A stretch of DNA of 34,833 nt from Pseudomonas sp. AKS31 (GCF_023634765.1 NZ_JAMLFX010000002.1:108681-143513), one strand, 5' to 3'. Shown: positions 17,836 through 25,435, counted from the stretch's first letter. The notes: a model not told the origin generated them from the letters alone. Numbers and translations are program-made.

Positions 17836-19119
17836 ATGAAACAGCAACACGTAAACAGCTACTACGCCGCCACCCGCAACGAAGTCATCGACTTCCCGAC
17901 CCTCGAAGAGTCGGTCGAGTGCGACGTTTGCATCATCGGCGCCGGCTACACCGGCCTGTCCTCGGCACTGTTCCTCACCGAAGCCGGCTACAAAGTGGCG
18001 GTGCTCGAAGCAGCGAAAGTCGGCTACGGCGCCAGCGGTCGCAACGGCGGTCAACTGGTCAACTCCTATAGCCGCGACGTCGACGTGATCGAAGAGCGCT
18101 ACGGCGACAAGACCGCAGAAATCCTCGGCAGCATGATCTTCGAAGGCGCCGACATCATCCGTTCGCGCATCAAGGAATACGACATCCAATGCGACTACCG
18201 CCCGGGCGGCATCTTCGCAGCGATGAACAAGAAACAACTCAACGGTCTGGCTGAGCAGAAGCGCAGTTGGGAACGTTACGGCAACCGCAATCTGAAGATG
18301 CTCGACGCGGCCGACATTCGTCGCGAAGTCGGCTCCGATGCTTACGTTGGCGGCCTGCTCGACATGCAGGGCGGCCACGTGCATCCGCTGAATCTGGCGC
18401 TGGGAGAAGCAGCGGCGATCACGCGTCTGGGCGGCAAGATTTACGAGCAATCGGCAGCCGTGGAAATCAAATACGGCGAGCCTAACGTCGTGCGCACCGC
18501 CAAAGGCCAGGTGCGCGCCAAGTACCTGCTGATCGCCGGCAACGCTTATCTGCCGCAAGGCCTCGACAACCGCGTGACCGCGAAAAGCATGCCGTGCGGC
18601 TCGCAGATCGTCGTCACCGAACCGTTGACTGAAAAGCAGGCGCGCAGCCTGATCACAAACAACTACTGCGTCGAAGACTGCAATTACCTGCTGGATTACT
18701 ACCGCCTCACCGCCGACAACCGTCTGCTTTATGGCGGCGGCGTGGTCTACGGCGCGCGTGAACCGGACGACATCGAACAACTGATCCGCCCGAAGATTCT
18801 CAAGACCTTCCCGCAGCTCAAAGACGTGAAAATCGACTACCGCTGGACCGGCAATTTCCTGCTGACCATGTCACGCATGCCGCAATTCGGCCGCATCGAA
18901 AAGAACGCCTACTACATGCAAGGCTACAGCGGCCACGGCGTCACCTGCTCGCACCTGGCCGGCAAACTGATTTCGGAAATGATCCGTGGCGACGCCGAAC
19001 GCTTCGACGCCTTCGCATCGCTGCCGCACATGCCAATGCTCGGCGGCCGCACGTTCTCGGCCCCACTGACCGCCCTCGGCGCCGTCTACTACTCGCTGCG
19101 CGACCGCTTCGGCATCTAG
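17836..19119 (+). CDS. puuB: Gamma-glutamylputrescine oxidase (PuuB type, FAD-dependent)
   Basis: This 427-residue flavoprotein of the DAO fold has its FAD Rossmann motif at residues 35-40 ([16 protein letters not shown]), followed by [17 protein letters not shown]. Its C-terminal block is [20 protein letters not shown]. It oxidises gamma-glutamylputrescine to the aldehyde, releasing ammonia and hydrogen peroxide. ATG 17836 ([10 protein letters not shown]) was chosen over the upstream frame opening because of CGGAGAAA just before it. It follows puuC by 49 bases and ends at a clear terminator. Confidence 0.94.
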   Translation: MKQQHVNSYYAATRNEVIDFPTLEESVECDVCIIGAGYTGLSSALFLTEAGYKVAVLEAAKVGYGASGRNGGQLVNSYSRDVDVIEERYGDKTAEILGSMIFEGADIIRSRIKEYDIQCDYRPGGIFAAMNKKQLNGLAEQKRSWERYGNRNLKMLDAADIRREVGSDAYVGGLLDMQGGHVHPLNLALGEAAAITRLGGKIYEQSAAVEIKYGEPNVVRTAKGQVRAKYLLIAGNAYLPQGLDNRVTAKSMPCGSQIVVTEPLTEKQARSLITNNYCVEDCNYLLDYYRLTADNRLLYGGGVVYGAREPDDIEQLIRPKILKTFPQLKDVKIDYRWTGNFLLTMSRMPQFGRIEKNAYYMQGYSGHGVTCSHLAGKLISEMIRGDAERFDAFASLPHMPMLGGRTFSAPLTALGAVYYSLRDRFGI

Positions 19120-19128
19120 GTTACCTCC

Positions 19129-19163
19129 CCGGCGGCGGCCCCAAGACCCCGCCGGTTTTTCTT
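19129..19163 (+). terminator. Rho-independent terminator after puuB
   Basis: CCGGCGG pairs with CCGCCGG over a 13-base loop, followed by TTTTTCTT. It closes the puuA-puuC-puuB run. Confidence 0.88.
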
Positions 19164-19188
19164 ATCGCAACACTCCCTGATATCCAAA

Positions 19189-19424
19189 TGTGGGAGCTGG
19201 CTTGCCAGCGATGAGGCCAGCAAACACAACATCAATCCGACTGAAACACTAAAGATCAAATTGTAGGAGTGAGTCTGCTCGCGATGAGGTTAGAAAAGAC
19301 ACCATCACTCCCGCTGACACACCACAAAACCTGTGGGAGCTGGCTTGCCAGCGATGGCGGTCTTTCAGCAAAAGGGATGTTGAATATGCCACCCAATCGC
19401 TGGCAAGCCAGCTCCCACAGGTTT
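19189..19424. repeat. REP cluster between puuB and puuR
   Basis: Four REP-type units lie at 19189-19219, 19261-19290 (the GAGTCTGCTCGCGATGAGG variant), 19330-19360 and, inverted, 19393-19424. They dominate the 501-base gap 19120-19620. The remaining part (19425-19620) has no gene and should hold the promoter of the regulator. Confidence 0.88.
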
Positions 19425-19620
19425 TGTATTCAGCCCAGAATTACCACCGGCAGGTTCATTTCACCCACCGTCCATCGAACCTGCTGAGCAACACCGGCAA
19501 ACGTGATTTAATAGCCGCCTTTCACGGTTCCGGGACACGGGAGCAACGTGATCCGCGCCCCTCGCGCGGCACCCGCCACCCACCCCCATTACCCTTAAGT
19601 ACTACTCACATAAGGCTGTC

Positions 19621-20169
19621 ATGGATACGGGTTCTCGACTCAAACTAGTACGCGAAAGCTACAAACTCTCCCAGCGCGAGCTGGCCCGGCGTAGCGGCGT
19701 GACCAATGCCACCATTTCCCTGATCGAACAGAATCGCGTCAGCCCCTCCGTCAGCTCCCTGAAAAAGCTGCTCGAAGGCATACCGATGTCCCTGGCCGAC
19801 TTCTTCACCTTCGACCAACCCCCGCGCGAACACCAATACGTCTTCCGCGCCAACGAACAACCCGACCTCGGCCGCCACGGCCTGCGCCTGCTGCTGATCG
19901 GCGCCTCGGTGCCGAGTCGTCAGATGCGTCTGCTGCGTGAGCAATACGCACCGGGCGCGAGTTCGGGGGAAGAGCCGATTGTGCATGCGGAAGGCGAGGA
20001 GTGTGGGCTGGTGACGCGTGGCACGGTGGAGTTGACCGTGGATGGGTCGGTGAGTGTGTTGAATGCGGGGGATGGGTATTATTTTCCGACTACGCTGCCG
20101 CATAAGTTTCGGAATATCGGGGCGGATGAGGCTGAGATTATTAGTGCGAATACGCCGGCGAATTTTTGA
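19621..20169 (+). CDS. puuR: Xre-cupin transcriptional regulator (PuuR type)
   Basis: The 182-residue protein has an N-terminal Xre helix-turn-helix (residues about 6-60: RLKLVRESYKLSQRELARRS then TNATISLIEQNRVSPSVSSL). A C-terminal cupin follows (about 105-180: EEPIVHAEGEECGLVTRGTV, DGYYFPTTLPHKFRNIG). This is the architecture and length of PuuR, the putrescine-responsive repressor of puu genes. Its place downstream of the puu block supports control of that block, probably by binding AT-rich sites such as those between puuD and puuA. The ribosome binding site is weak. A terminator follows directly. Confidence 0.9.
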   Translation: MDTGSRLKLVRESYKLSQRELARRSGVTNATISLIEQNRVSPSVSSLKKLLEGIPMSLADFFTFDQPPREHQYVFRANEQPDLGRHGLRLLLIGASVPSRQMRLLREQYAPGASSGEEPIVHAEGEECGLVTRGTVELTVDGSVSVLNAGDGYYFPTTLPHKFRNIGADEAEIISANTPANF

Positions 20170-20190
20170 GAGAAAAAGTTTTTTAGATAT

Positions 20191-20221
20191 AAAAAAAACC
20201 GCAGAGATGCGGTTTTTTTTT
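20191..20221 (+). terminator. Rho-independent terminator after puuR, left border of AT-rich segment
   Basis: AAAAAAAACCGCA-GAGA-TGCGGTTTTTTTT is a near-perfect hairpin with both A- and T-runs, hence active in both directions. Base composition changes sharply just after it. Confidence 0.92.
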
Positions 20222-20428
20222 ACCCGTCGTTAGGGTTGGTAGTAAAACCCCTTGAGAGTGTTGCGCGTGATGCTGTTGTGCCATTACTCTATGCGTGTTG
20301 GAGATTGGCGAGTAGCTTATGAGGCGCTTCGGAAGGTTATGGGCGATATGTAGCATGGACGTCTTAATGGTGGATATATGTTTAGTTGCTCACTAGCTTG
20401 ATGAGCTTTGTGTTTGTTTGAGTTATAA

Positions 20429-21082
20429 ATGGCAGGGATTGGGATGGGCTATAAAGCTTTGCGGAAAGACCTTACGGAAACGACGCGAAAATGTGATTTT
20501 TGCGAGAATTATCTTACATCTTTAAAGGCATTTGTGCTTGAAGATGAAAGTACAGGCTCCATTGCGTATGCAGGTCCGACCTGTGCTAAAAAGAAATTGG
20601 GAAAAGGCTTTACTCTTTCAGGTGTTCCAGACCTTACAAGGTTTACACTCTCAGATAATATACGTGATACAAACTCAGGGGGCGGTAAAGGGGGAAGGCA
20701 GAGTTTAGATCCCGTTCGACTAGCGATTGAATATCTGACTCTTCGAGAGGAGAAACTAAAAGATGTCATGAAGACATCATATTCTGTATTGAGAGGGTAT
20801 TATAATGTCTCGAAATCCAGGTCGCTCACTGAGTCCGAGGTTCTGCATATAAATAATATTGAGGCGAAGTCGCCGGATAGCTTAAAGCTTGCCAGCCTCC
20901 AGCGTTGCTATAATTATCTCTTTTGGATTGATGTCGGAATCAATAAGCTGCCTAGTGACAAGATTGATTTTTTAAGAAGCGTGAGGGAAGGCTTGATAAA
21001 CAGTGGGCGAATTACTGAAGTACAAAGAAAGGCTGTGAATAGGTGGTTATCGAATATCGATGGAGTGCCGCAGCTTAAATGA
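20429..21082 (+). CDS. Cys-containing protein of unknown function (putative zinc finger), AT-rich segment
   Basis: The 217-residue protein has an N-terminal CDFCEN pair (C22, C25) and a third Cys in YAGPTCAKKKLGKG (C52). The spacing fits a treble-clef-like metal site, but only three Cys ligands are visible, so metal binding is a guess. Residues 75-95 are Gly-rich (SGGGKGGRQ). The rest is helical and charged, ending in LTEVQ-like IT-EVQRKAVNRWLSNID. The start may instead be ATG 20444, which has AGGG seven bases upstream. Codon use is AT-rich, unlike both flanks, suggesting transfer. It is followed after 49 bases by the nucleotidase gene. No family was recognised. Confidence 0.8.
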   Translation: MAGIGMGYKALRKDLTETTRKCDFCENYLTSLKAFVLEDESTGSIAYAGPTCAKKKLGKGFTLSGVPDLTRFTLSDNIRDTNSGGGKGGRQSLDPVRLAIEYLTLREEKLKDVMKTSYSVLRGYYNVSKSRSLTESEVLHINNIEAKSPDSLKLASLQRCYNYLFWIDVGINKLPSDKIDFLRSVREGLINSGRITEVQRKAVNRWLSNIDGVPQLK

Positions 21083-21131
21083 TTGTTTGTTTGAAATGTT
21101 GATGGGTTGTGTATTTTTTGTGAGGTATTGA

Positions 21132-22061
21132 ATGCCATATCCAATAGAAAGGAAATTGGTGGTTGGGGTGGCGTCGAGTGCGCTATTTGATTTGTCCGAG
21201 TCTCATAGTGTTTATTTGGATAGTGGTGATGAGGAATATAGGCTTCATCAGGAAAAGAATCTTGATGTTCCCCTGTTAAAGGGAGTGGCCTTTCCTTTTA
21301 TACGTCGATTTCTCAGTATCAACAAAGCTTTTCCTAAGCAGCTCCCTGTTGAAGTGGTTTTATTATCAAGAAACTCTCCTGAAACAGGTATGAGGGTGTT
21401 CAGGTCGATAAAGCACTATGGTTTGGATATCAGTCGAGCTGCCTTCATGACCGGACGTTCACCTCATGAATATGTTCCTGCTTTCAACGCTTCGTTATTT
21501 TTGAGTGCAAACGAAGGCGATGTTCAAAAAGCTATTGATGCTAACTATCCAGCGGGCGTGGTGTTGCCGTCCAAAGTCTATGATGACGAGCTGGACAAGG
21601 AATTACGAGTTGCGTTCGACTTTGACGGTGTTATCGCTGATGACGAAGCCGAATCGGTTTTTAAGAGAAATCACGATTTGGGTGAGTTTCAAGCTCATGA
21701 GTATGAACATCAATCGATCCCTCACCAACCCGGACCATTAGCGGATTTATTTAGAAAACTTTCATTTATGCAAAAATTGGAAGAAAAGCGAATGAAAGAG
21801 GATTCTGAATATGAAAAAATTCTTAGAATATCAATTGTGACGGCGCGAAATGCTCCTAGTCATGAGCGAGTTGTAACTACCCTAAAGGAATGGGGTGTTT
21901 CTGCTGATGAGTCATTTTTTTTAGGGGGTATGGATAAGTCTAGGGTGTTGTCGATATTAAGGCCACATATGTTTTTTGATGATCAGCGAAGTCATTTGGA
22001 GTCACCCGCAGGCAATATCCCTATGGTTCATGTTCCCTTTGGTGTTGCGAATAAAATATAA
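21132..22061 (+). CDS. Cytosolic 5'-nucleotidase, cN-I (NT5C1) type
   Basis: The 309-residue protein starts with the family's block KLVVGVASSALFDLSESHSV. A HAD-type motif follows at D163/D165 (VAFDFDGVIADDEAE), then IVTARNAPSHERVV (motif II), FFLGGMDKSRVL (motif III Lys) and HMFFDDQRS (motif IV acids). This layout matches the 5_nucleotid family (cytosolic 5'-nucleotidase I), which dephosphorylates AMP, IMP and deoxy-nucleoside monophosphates. All catalytic residues appear intact. The DNA is AT-rich like its neighbours. It could salvage nucleotides or, in a defence role, drain nucleotide pools. The sequence alone does not decide. Confidence 0.9.
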   Translation: MPYPIERKLVVGVASSALFDLSESHSVYLDSGDEEYRLHQEKNLDVPLLKGVAFPFIRRFLSINKAFPKQLPVEVVLLSRNSPETGMRVFRSIKHYGLDISRAAFMTGRSPHEYVPAFNASLFLSANEGDVQKAIDANYPAGVVLPSKVYDDELDKELRVAFDFDGVIADDEAESVFKRNHDLGEFQAHEYEHQSIPHQPGPLADLFRKLSFMQKLEEKRMKEDSEYEKILRISIVTARNAPSHERVVTTLKEWGVSADESFFLGGMDKSRVLSILRPHMFFDDQRSHLESPAGNIPMVHVPFGVANKI

Positions 22062-22198
22062 AAATTAATCTGAGGTTATTGGTCGACCTATTTCGGTAAT
22101 TTGTTTGGTCATAGCGTGCTCGTAGCTCAAGCGGAAAATGTATCTGGTGAGAATTTTTTGTGCGGGGCGTGTGATGGAAGTTAAAGGAGGCTTTGGTT

Positions 22199-22909
22199 GT
22201 GGTGAAGGAGCGTTTGTTGATGTTTTTCAGTAAAGCAAAAAAATCGTACAAACTTAGGTTTTTTTTGATTTTCTTGGTGTTGATTGTCATCTTTTCGCCT
22301 ATTCTGGCATATGCGTATACGTTTGGTTTTGGGATTTGGGCGTCGCATGACGAATGGTCGAAAATGGGCAGTGCCTTAGGTGGTATATATAGTCCGATTA
22401 TCGCAGTTGCGACATTATGTTTTTTGTATCGTCAGCAGCGTTTTACTGAAATATCTCATGCCGAAAATAGAGAAGCTGATTTTAGACGGCATACGTTTGC
22501 AAAATGCGAGAATTATATAACATTGGCTTCACATCGAGTCGATAAACTTGATGAGAGTCAGATTCGTGGCTTGACCTGTCTATTAGAGATGTACGCTGAC
22601 GCTGTGGACGAAAAAGAGAAAGAGGAGATTTTTGCAGCGTTGAATAAGTTTTACCAACCTCAAATTCTGAGTATTGGCAGAGTTAGTTCAACTCTTCATA
22701 AAATCAGGAATTTAGACATGGATGTCGATGGGATGGTCAGTGATTTGCGAATGTATGCTTCGAGCGTAATAAGCTTAGAGCTTTTGTTGGCGCACGACGT
22801 TTTTTATAGGGCTTACATGAATGATGGGTCTTATTTTTCATTCGAACCTTCCGAGGATGAAAAGATGCGCGTTGATGAGGCGTTCGATAAAATGAAGAAG
22901 AAAAAGTAA
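22199..22909 (+). CDS. Two-TM membrane protein, resembles putative phage abortive-infection proteins
   Basis: GTG 22199 is chosen because AGGAGG ends eight bases upstream. TTG 22193 is too close to that site. The 236-residue product has a basic N-terminus, TM1 at about 21-42, a short loop DEWSKMGSALGGIYSPI and TM2 at about 56-77. A cytosolic, mostly helical domain follows, rich in Glu, Lys and Leu and ending in KMKKKK. A W-x-x-G-x-x-x-G-G-x-x-x-P block before the second TM recurs in proteins annotated as putative AbiC-like abortive-infection proteins. This is a resemblance by eye, not a profile match. No catalytic motif was seen. It follows the nucleotidase gene by 137 bases. Confidence 0.78.
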   Translation: MVKERLLMFFSKAKKSYKLRFFLIFLVLIVIFSPILAYAYTFGFGIWASHDEWSKMGSALGGIYSPIIAVATLCFLYRQQRFTEISHAENREADFRRHTFAKCENYITLASHRVDKLDESQIRGLTCLLEMYADAVDEKEKEEIFAALNKFYQPQILSIGRVSSTLHKIRNLDMDVDGMVSDLRMYASSVISLELLLAHDVFYRAYMNDGSYFSFEPSEDEKMRVDEAFDKMKKKK

Positions 22910-23047
22910 CAGCTTAGCCGGAGGTTTGCTTTGTGGTTACTTGATAGGCTTGATTGGCCATTTGAGTAAAAGACTTGGCTTGTAATGAATAACGGTTATT
23001 TATAAGTTTGGGTGGTTAGCGTGTCATGAAGTTGTTCGTTTTTTTAC

Positions 23048-23073
23048 AAAAAACTGCAGTTGTGCAGTTTTTT
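23048..23073. terminator. Bidirectional terminator closing the AT-rich segment
   Basis: AAAAAACTGCA-GTTG-TGCAGTTTTTT is a perfect hairpin with A- and T-runs. It can stop the plus-strand three-gene segment and any minus-strand transcript from the right, where gene remnants end at 23109. Confidence 0.88.
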
Positions 23074-23108
23074 CTCAGTGAGGATTAATTACCGTTTGAT
23101 AAGTGAAA

Positions 23109-23310
23109 TCACCGCTGTTCAATCACCCGAAATACATCACTCACACCCTGCATCATGATTCTGGGGATGTTGGTGAGGGTGTTGATGTTGCGTTCAGTAT
23201 GGTCAAGCAGGCAAGTGCAGGCATGAACCGAGGTATTTGAGGACGGCATTGATGCGCTCGGCGACGCAGTCGTCGTAATCCGGGGCGTGCGGTATGTCTG
23301 ATGGAAACGG
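23109..23310 (-). pseudogene. Decayed coding remnants, one like the C-terminal part of an IS3-type transposase
   Basis: In one minus-strand frame (stop at 23203-23205) the sequence YDDCVAERINAVLKYL resembles the YDNAVAERINGILK block after the second catalytic Asp of IS3-family transposases. In another frame ending at 23109, a protein-like tail reads DHTERNINTLTNIPRIM and MMQGVSDVFRVIEQR, then stops just before the terminator. Neither has an intact upstream frame. The two frames suggest at least one frameshift or a junction. The 595-base gap 22910-23504 holds these remnants, a terminator and a repeat, and no intact gene. Confidence 0.35.
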
Positions 23311-23325
23311 ACTATCCGGTTTTGG

Positions 23326-23369
23326 CGCAGCTTCGCAGCCCAGCGGGAGCAAGCTCTCTCGCCACATGG
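23326..23369. repeat. GCTGCGAAG / GGGAGCAAGCTC hairpin repeat
   Basis: On the minus strand the unit reads CATGTGGCGAGAGAGCTTGC then TCCCGCTGGGCTGCGAAGCT. This is a common intergenic repeat type in fluorescent pseudomonads, here a single unpaired copy beside the decayed coding remnants. Confidence 0.7.
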
Positions 23370-23504
23370 GGTGTTTTCCTACGAAGTTTTCAGATATCGA
23401 AATTGGGCGAATCTACCGGGCGGTAGCCATTCGTCCGACACGCCGCACGTTCGCCGCACAGCTTCTTCCAATGTTGTAACTCACCGAGCAAAGGAAGAGC
23501 CACC

Positions 23505-23789
23505 ATGCTGAACCATAAAATCGCGGTGTTAACCCTCGCGGCGTTGCTGTCCGGCAGTTCGCTGTACGCGATCGCGGCTGGCGAAACGCCGACTCCGACA
23601 GCCAACGACGGCAACAGCCAGACTCGTGAACCAGCGTCTCCAGCCACCAATGCCGATCCGGATGCCGATTCGCTGCCCAAGGGTGGAGATGGCGGGAAGA
23701 CGGATAACGGACCGGTGCCTTCTGCCACCAAACCCAGTGGTGCTGGGCAATCAACCGGTAGCAGCAGTGGCGGGAGCGGCGGTGGTTGA
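23505..23789 (+). CDS. Small secreted low-complexity protein (94 aa)
   Basis: ATG 23505 has AAAGGAAG about eight bases upstream. A signal peptide (MLNHKIAVLTLAALLSGSSL, cut near residue 25 after AIAAG) leads into a mature region of Pro, Thr, Ser, Asp and Gly. That region has no Cys and ends in a Ser/Gly run (SSSGGSGGG). It is probably disordered and periplasmic or surface-exposed. No family was recognised. A strong terminator follows at 23805. Confidence 0.8.
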   Translation: MLNHKIAVLTLAALLSGSSLYAIAAGETPTPTANDGNSQTREPASPATNADPDADSLPKGGDGGKTDNGPVPSATKPSGAGQSTGSSSGGSGGG

Positions 23790-23804
23790 TGGATGTTGCG
23801 CACT

Positions 23805-23838
23805 AAAAGCCCGGTCTTTTTGAGCCGGGCTTTTCTTT
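23805..23838. terminator. Bidirectional terminator between convergent genes
   Basis: AAAAGCCCGG and CCGGGCTTTT form a perfect ten-pair stem around a TCTTTTTGAG loop. It lies between the plus-strand gene ending at 23789 and the minus-strand gene ending at 23867. Confidence 0.9.
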
Positions 23839-23866
23839 GTCTGTCGCAAGCATGGATATCAGTCGT

Positions 23867-24298
23867 TTACTTGGTTTTCCAATGCCCGCCACCATTCTCA
23901 CAATCAATCCGCGCCTGCGCCAAATGCTCCACGTCGTAGTAATACGTGGTCACTTGGGCGTTGTCGGGGATGTTCAATGCCTTGGCATTCTTGTCCTTGC
24001 TGGTGGAATGCGGGTTGGCCAGGGATTCCTGGGTGATCGTGGCGATACACGTAGCCTGATAGTGATCGGCGCAGTGCTCGACCTTTGTTTTGGTACTGTT
24101 GAGCATGTCTTTGCTTTCATTGCTGCACGACCAGTCGATGGAGTTGACCGGCATGCCTTCGTATTCATAACAACTGTGGGTTTCCACCGCCGGCACCGAG
24201 GCGCTGGAGGATTGGGTCTGCACGTCGCAGCCTTCGGCCATGACGCAGGTGGGGATGACGGCGAAGCTGGCGAGCAGAAGCAGGAAGCGGATGTTCAT
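23867..24298 (-). CDS. Small secreted Cys-containing hypothetical protein (143 aa)
   Basis: ATG 24298, with AGAGGAAA upstream, gives MNIRFLLLLASFAVIPTCVM and a signal peptide cut near residue 22 (VMAEG). The mature part holds six cysteines (EGCDVQ, HSCYEYE, DWSCSNE, VEHCADH, ATCIAT, RIDCENGGGHW), an even number fitting disulfide bonds in the periplasm. The frame is open further upstream to 24436, but that extension lacks a start with a ribosome site. No family was recognised. It converges with the secreted low-complexity protein. Confidence 0.82.
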   Translation of the reverse strand: MNIRFLLLLASFAVIPTCVMAEGCDVQTQSSSASVPAVETHSCYEYEGMPVNSIDWSCSNESKDMLNSTKTKVEHCADHYQATCIATITQESLANPHSTSKDKNAKALNIPDNAQVTTYYYDVEHLAQARIDCENGGGHWKTK

Positions 24299-24464
24299 CG
24301 GGGTTTCCTCTTCAGGGGCGCCGTGTCTGATCGATGATGTTGGCGCTTTAAAGTTTCGAGACGGCGTGGAGGAGGGAGGTTCCATCGGGTTTTTGATTTG
24401 CTCCCGTGGCGTACACTGCGAAACAATCGGAAACATTCAGCGCCCAAGGATTGGAACATTGCCC

Positions 24465-24854
24465 ATGATCGAAATCGGCAGCCGCAATAATGCGTCCCCC
24501 TCGCAGCATCCATTCCACGACATCTACCTGTTTCACATAGACCCTTCAAAGCCAGACACGCCTTTCTGTTTCGAGCAGTCGATGGCTGGCGGGCATATGG
24601 AACATGGCGGTGCCCGGTGGTTGGCGCTGGATGAGCTGGATGGCTGGCCGGGTGAGTGGCGTGAGCATCTGCAGAAGGCTGATTGCGCGTGGGTTGCCGA
24701 GTTGATCGATGCCAATCCAACAGCCGATCAGGCTACTTTGGTGTCGCTGATTCTTCAGCAGCATTGCGGGCCAGCGAAGCCCATCGGACGCCTGAGGGCA
24801 ATCGGCAACTGGCTCAAACGCAACATCCACGTCGGCGGCCGCTACGGCGTTTAA
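24465..24854 (+). CDS. Hypothetical protein resembling a Nudix C-terminal half, without Nudix box
   Basis: ATG 24465 gives 129 residues. The segment HDIYLFHIDPSKPDTPFCFE followed by ARWLALDELDGWP resembles the last strands of Nudix hydrolases, where a variable loop precedes a W-x-x-x-DEL motif. The GX5EX7REUXEEXGU Nudix box is absent both here and in the 160 bases upstream. It is therefore either a truncated Nudix gene or an unrelated protein. No good ribosome binding site is visible before ATG 24465. It ends 15 bases before the HD-domain gene, so they are probably co-transcribed. Confidence 0.6.
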   Translation: MIEIGSRNNASPSQHPFHDIYLFHIDPSKPDTPFCFEQSMAGGHMEHGGARWLALDELDGWPGEWREHLQKADCAWVAELIDANPTADQATLVSLILQQHCGPAKPIGRLRAIGNWLKRNIHVGGRYGV

Positions 24855-24869
24855 CCCACGGAGACTCCC

Positions 24870-25292
24870 ATGACCCAGACCCTCGAACGCGCTATCGCCA
24901 TCGCCGCCACGGCCCACGCCGGGCAGGTCGACAAGGGCGGTGCGCCGTACATTCTGCATCCGCTTAAAGTCATGTTGCGCATGAGCACGCTGGAAGAACG
25001 CATCGTCGCCGTGCTGCACGATGTGGTTGAGGATTGCGGTGTCAGCCTCGATGATTTGCGTAAGGAAGGCTTCAGCGAGGAAATTTTGAGCGCTATCGAA
25101 TCGGTGACCAAAGTGCCGGGCGAACCCTATGAAGACTTCGTCGACCGCGCCGCGCAGAACCCGATCGGTCGAGTGGTGAAATTGGCGGATCTGGAAGAGA
25201 ACAGCGACCTGTCGCGGATTGCCTCGCCGAGTTGGGAAGATCTCGAACGAATCGAAAAGTATCGGCGGGCGATTGCACGGCTGCGCGGCTGA
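24870..25292 (+). CDS. Stand-alone HD-domain phosphohydrolase (SpoT-hydrolase-like)
   Basis: The 140-residue protein has the HD signature: H16 in HAGQVDKGGAPYILHP, the H-D pair in VLHDVVED, and a downstream Asp in VVKLADLEENSDL. The order and spacing match the hydrolase domain of RelA/SpoT proteins and small ppGpp hydrolases, but no synthetase, TGS or ACT domain follows. It may cleave (p)ppGpp or another nucleotide. The substrate is inferred. ATG 24870 has GGAG eight bases upstream. It is shorter than typical small alarmone hydrolases. Confidence 0.85.
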   Translation: MTQTLERAIAIAATAHAGQVDKGGAPYILHPLKVMLRMSTLEERIVAVLHDVVEDCGVSLDDLRKEGFSEEILSAIESVTKVPGEPYEDFVDRAAQNPIGRVVKLADLEENSDLSRIASPSWEDLERIEKYRRAIARLRG

Positions 25293-25308
25293 GAACGAAT
25301 ACATCCCC

Positions 25309-25393
25309 TGTAGGAGCTGCCGAAGGCTGCGATCTTTTGATCTTGATCTTCAAAAACAAAGTCAAAAGATCGCAGCCTTCGGCAGCTCCTACA
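25309..25393. repeat. Long hairpin repeat (TGTAGGAGCTGC ends)
   Basis: TGTAGGAGCTGCCGAAGGCT then GCGATCTTTTGATC is complementary to the right arm ending GCCTTCGGCAGCTCCTACA. Arm pairing is nearly perfect over about 34 bases. It is related to the repeat at 10221 and lies between the HD gene and the AbrB-family gene. Confidence 0.92.
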
Positions 25394-25435
25394 TGGGGGT
25401 TGTGGTGTGTCAGGTAGATAGCCAGGAAGGCGACT

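Noticed and set aside
20191..23073. The two A/T-run hairpins considered as attachment-site direct repeats of an island
   Set aside because: They share only the A- and T-runs of terminators. Stems and loops differ (ACCGCA/GAGA versus ACTGCA/GTTG), and no integrase is present.
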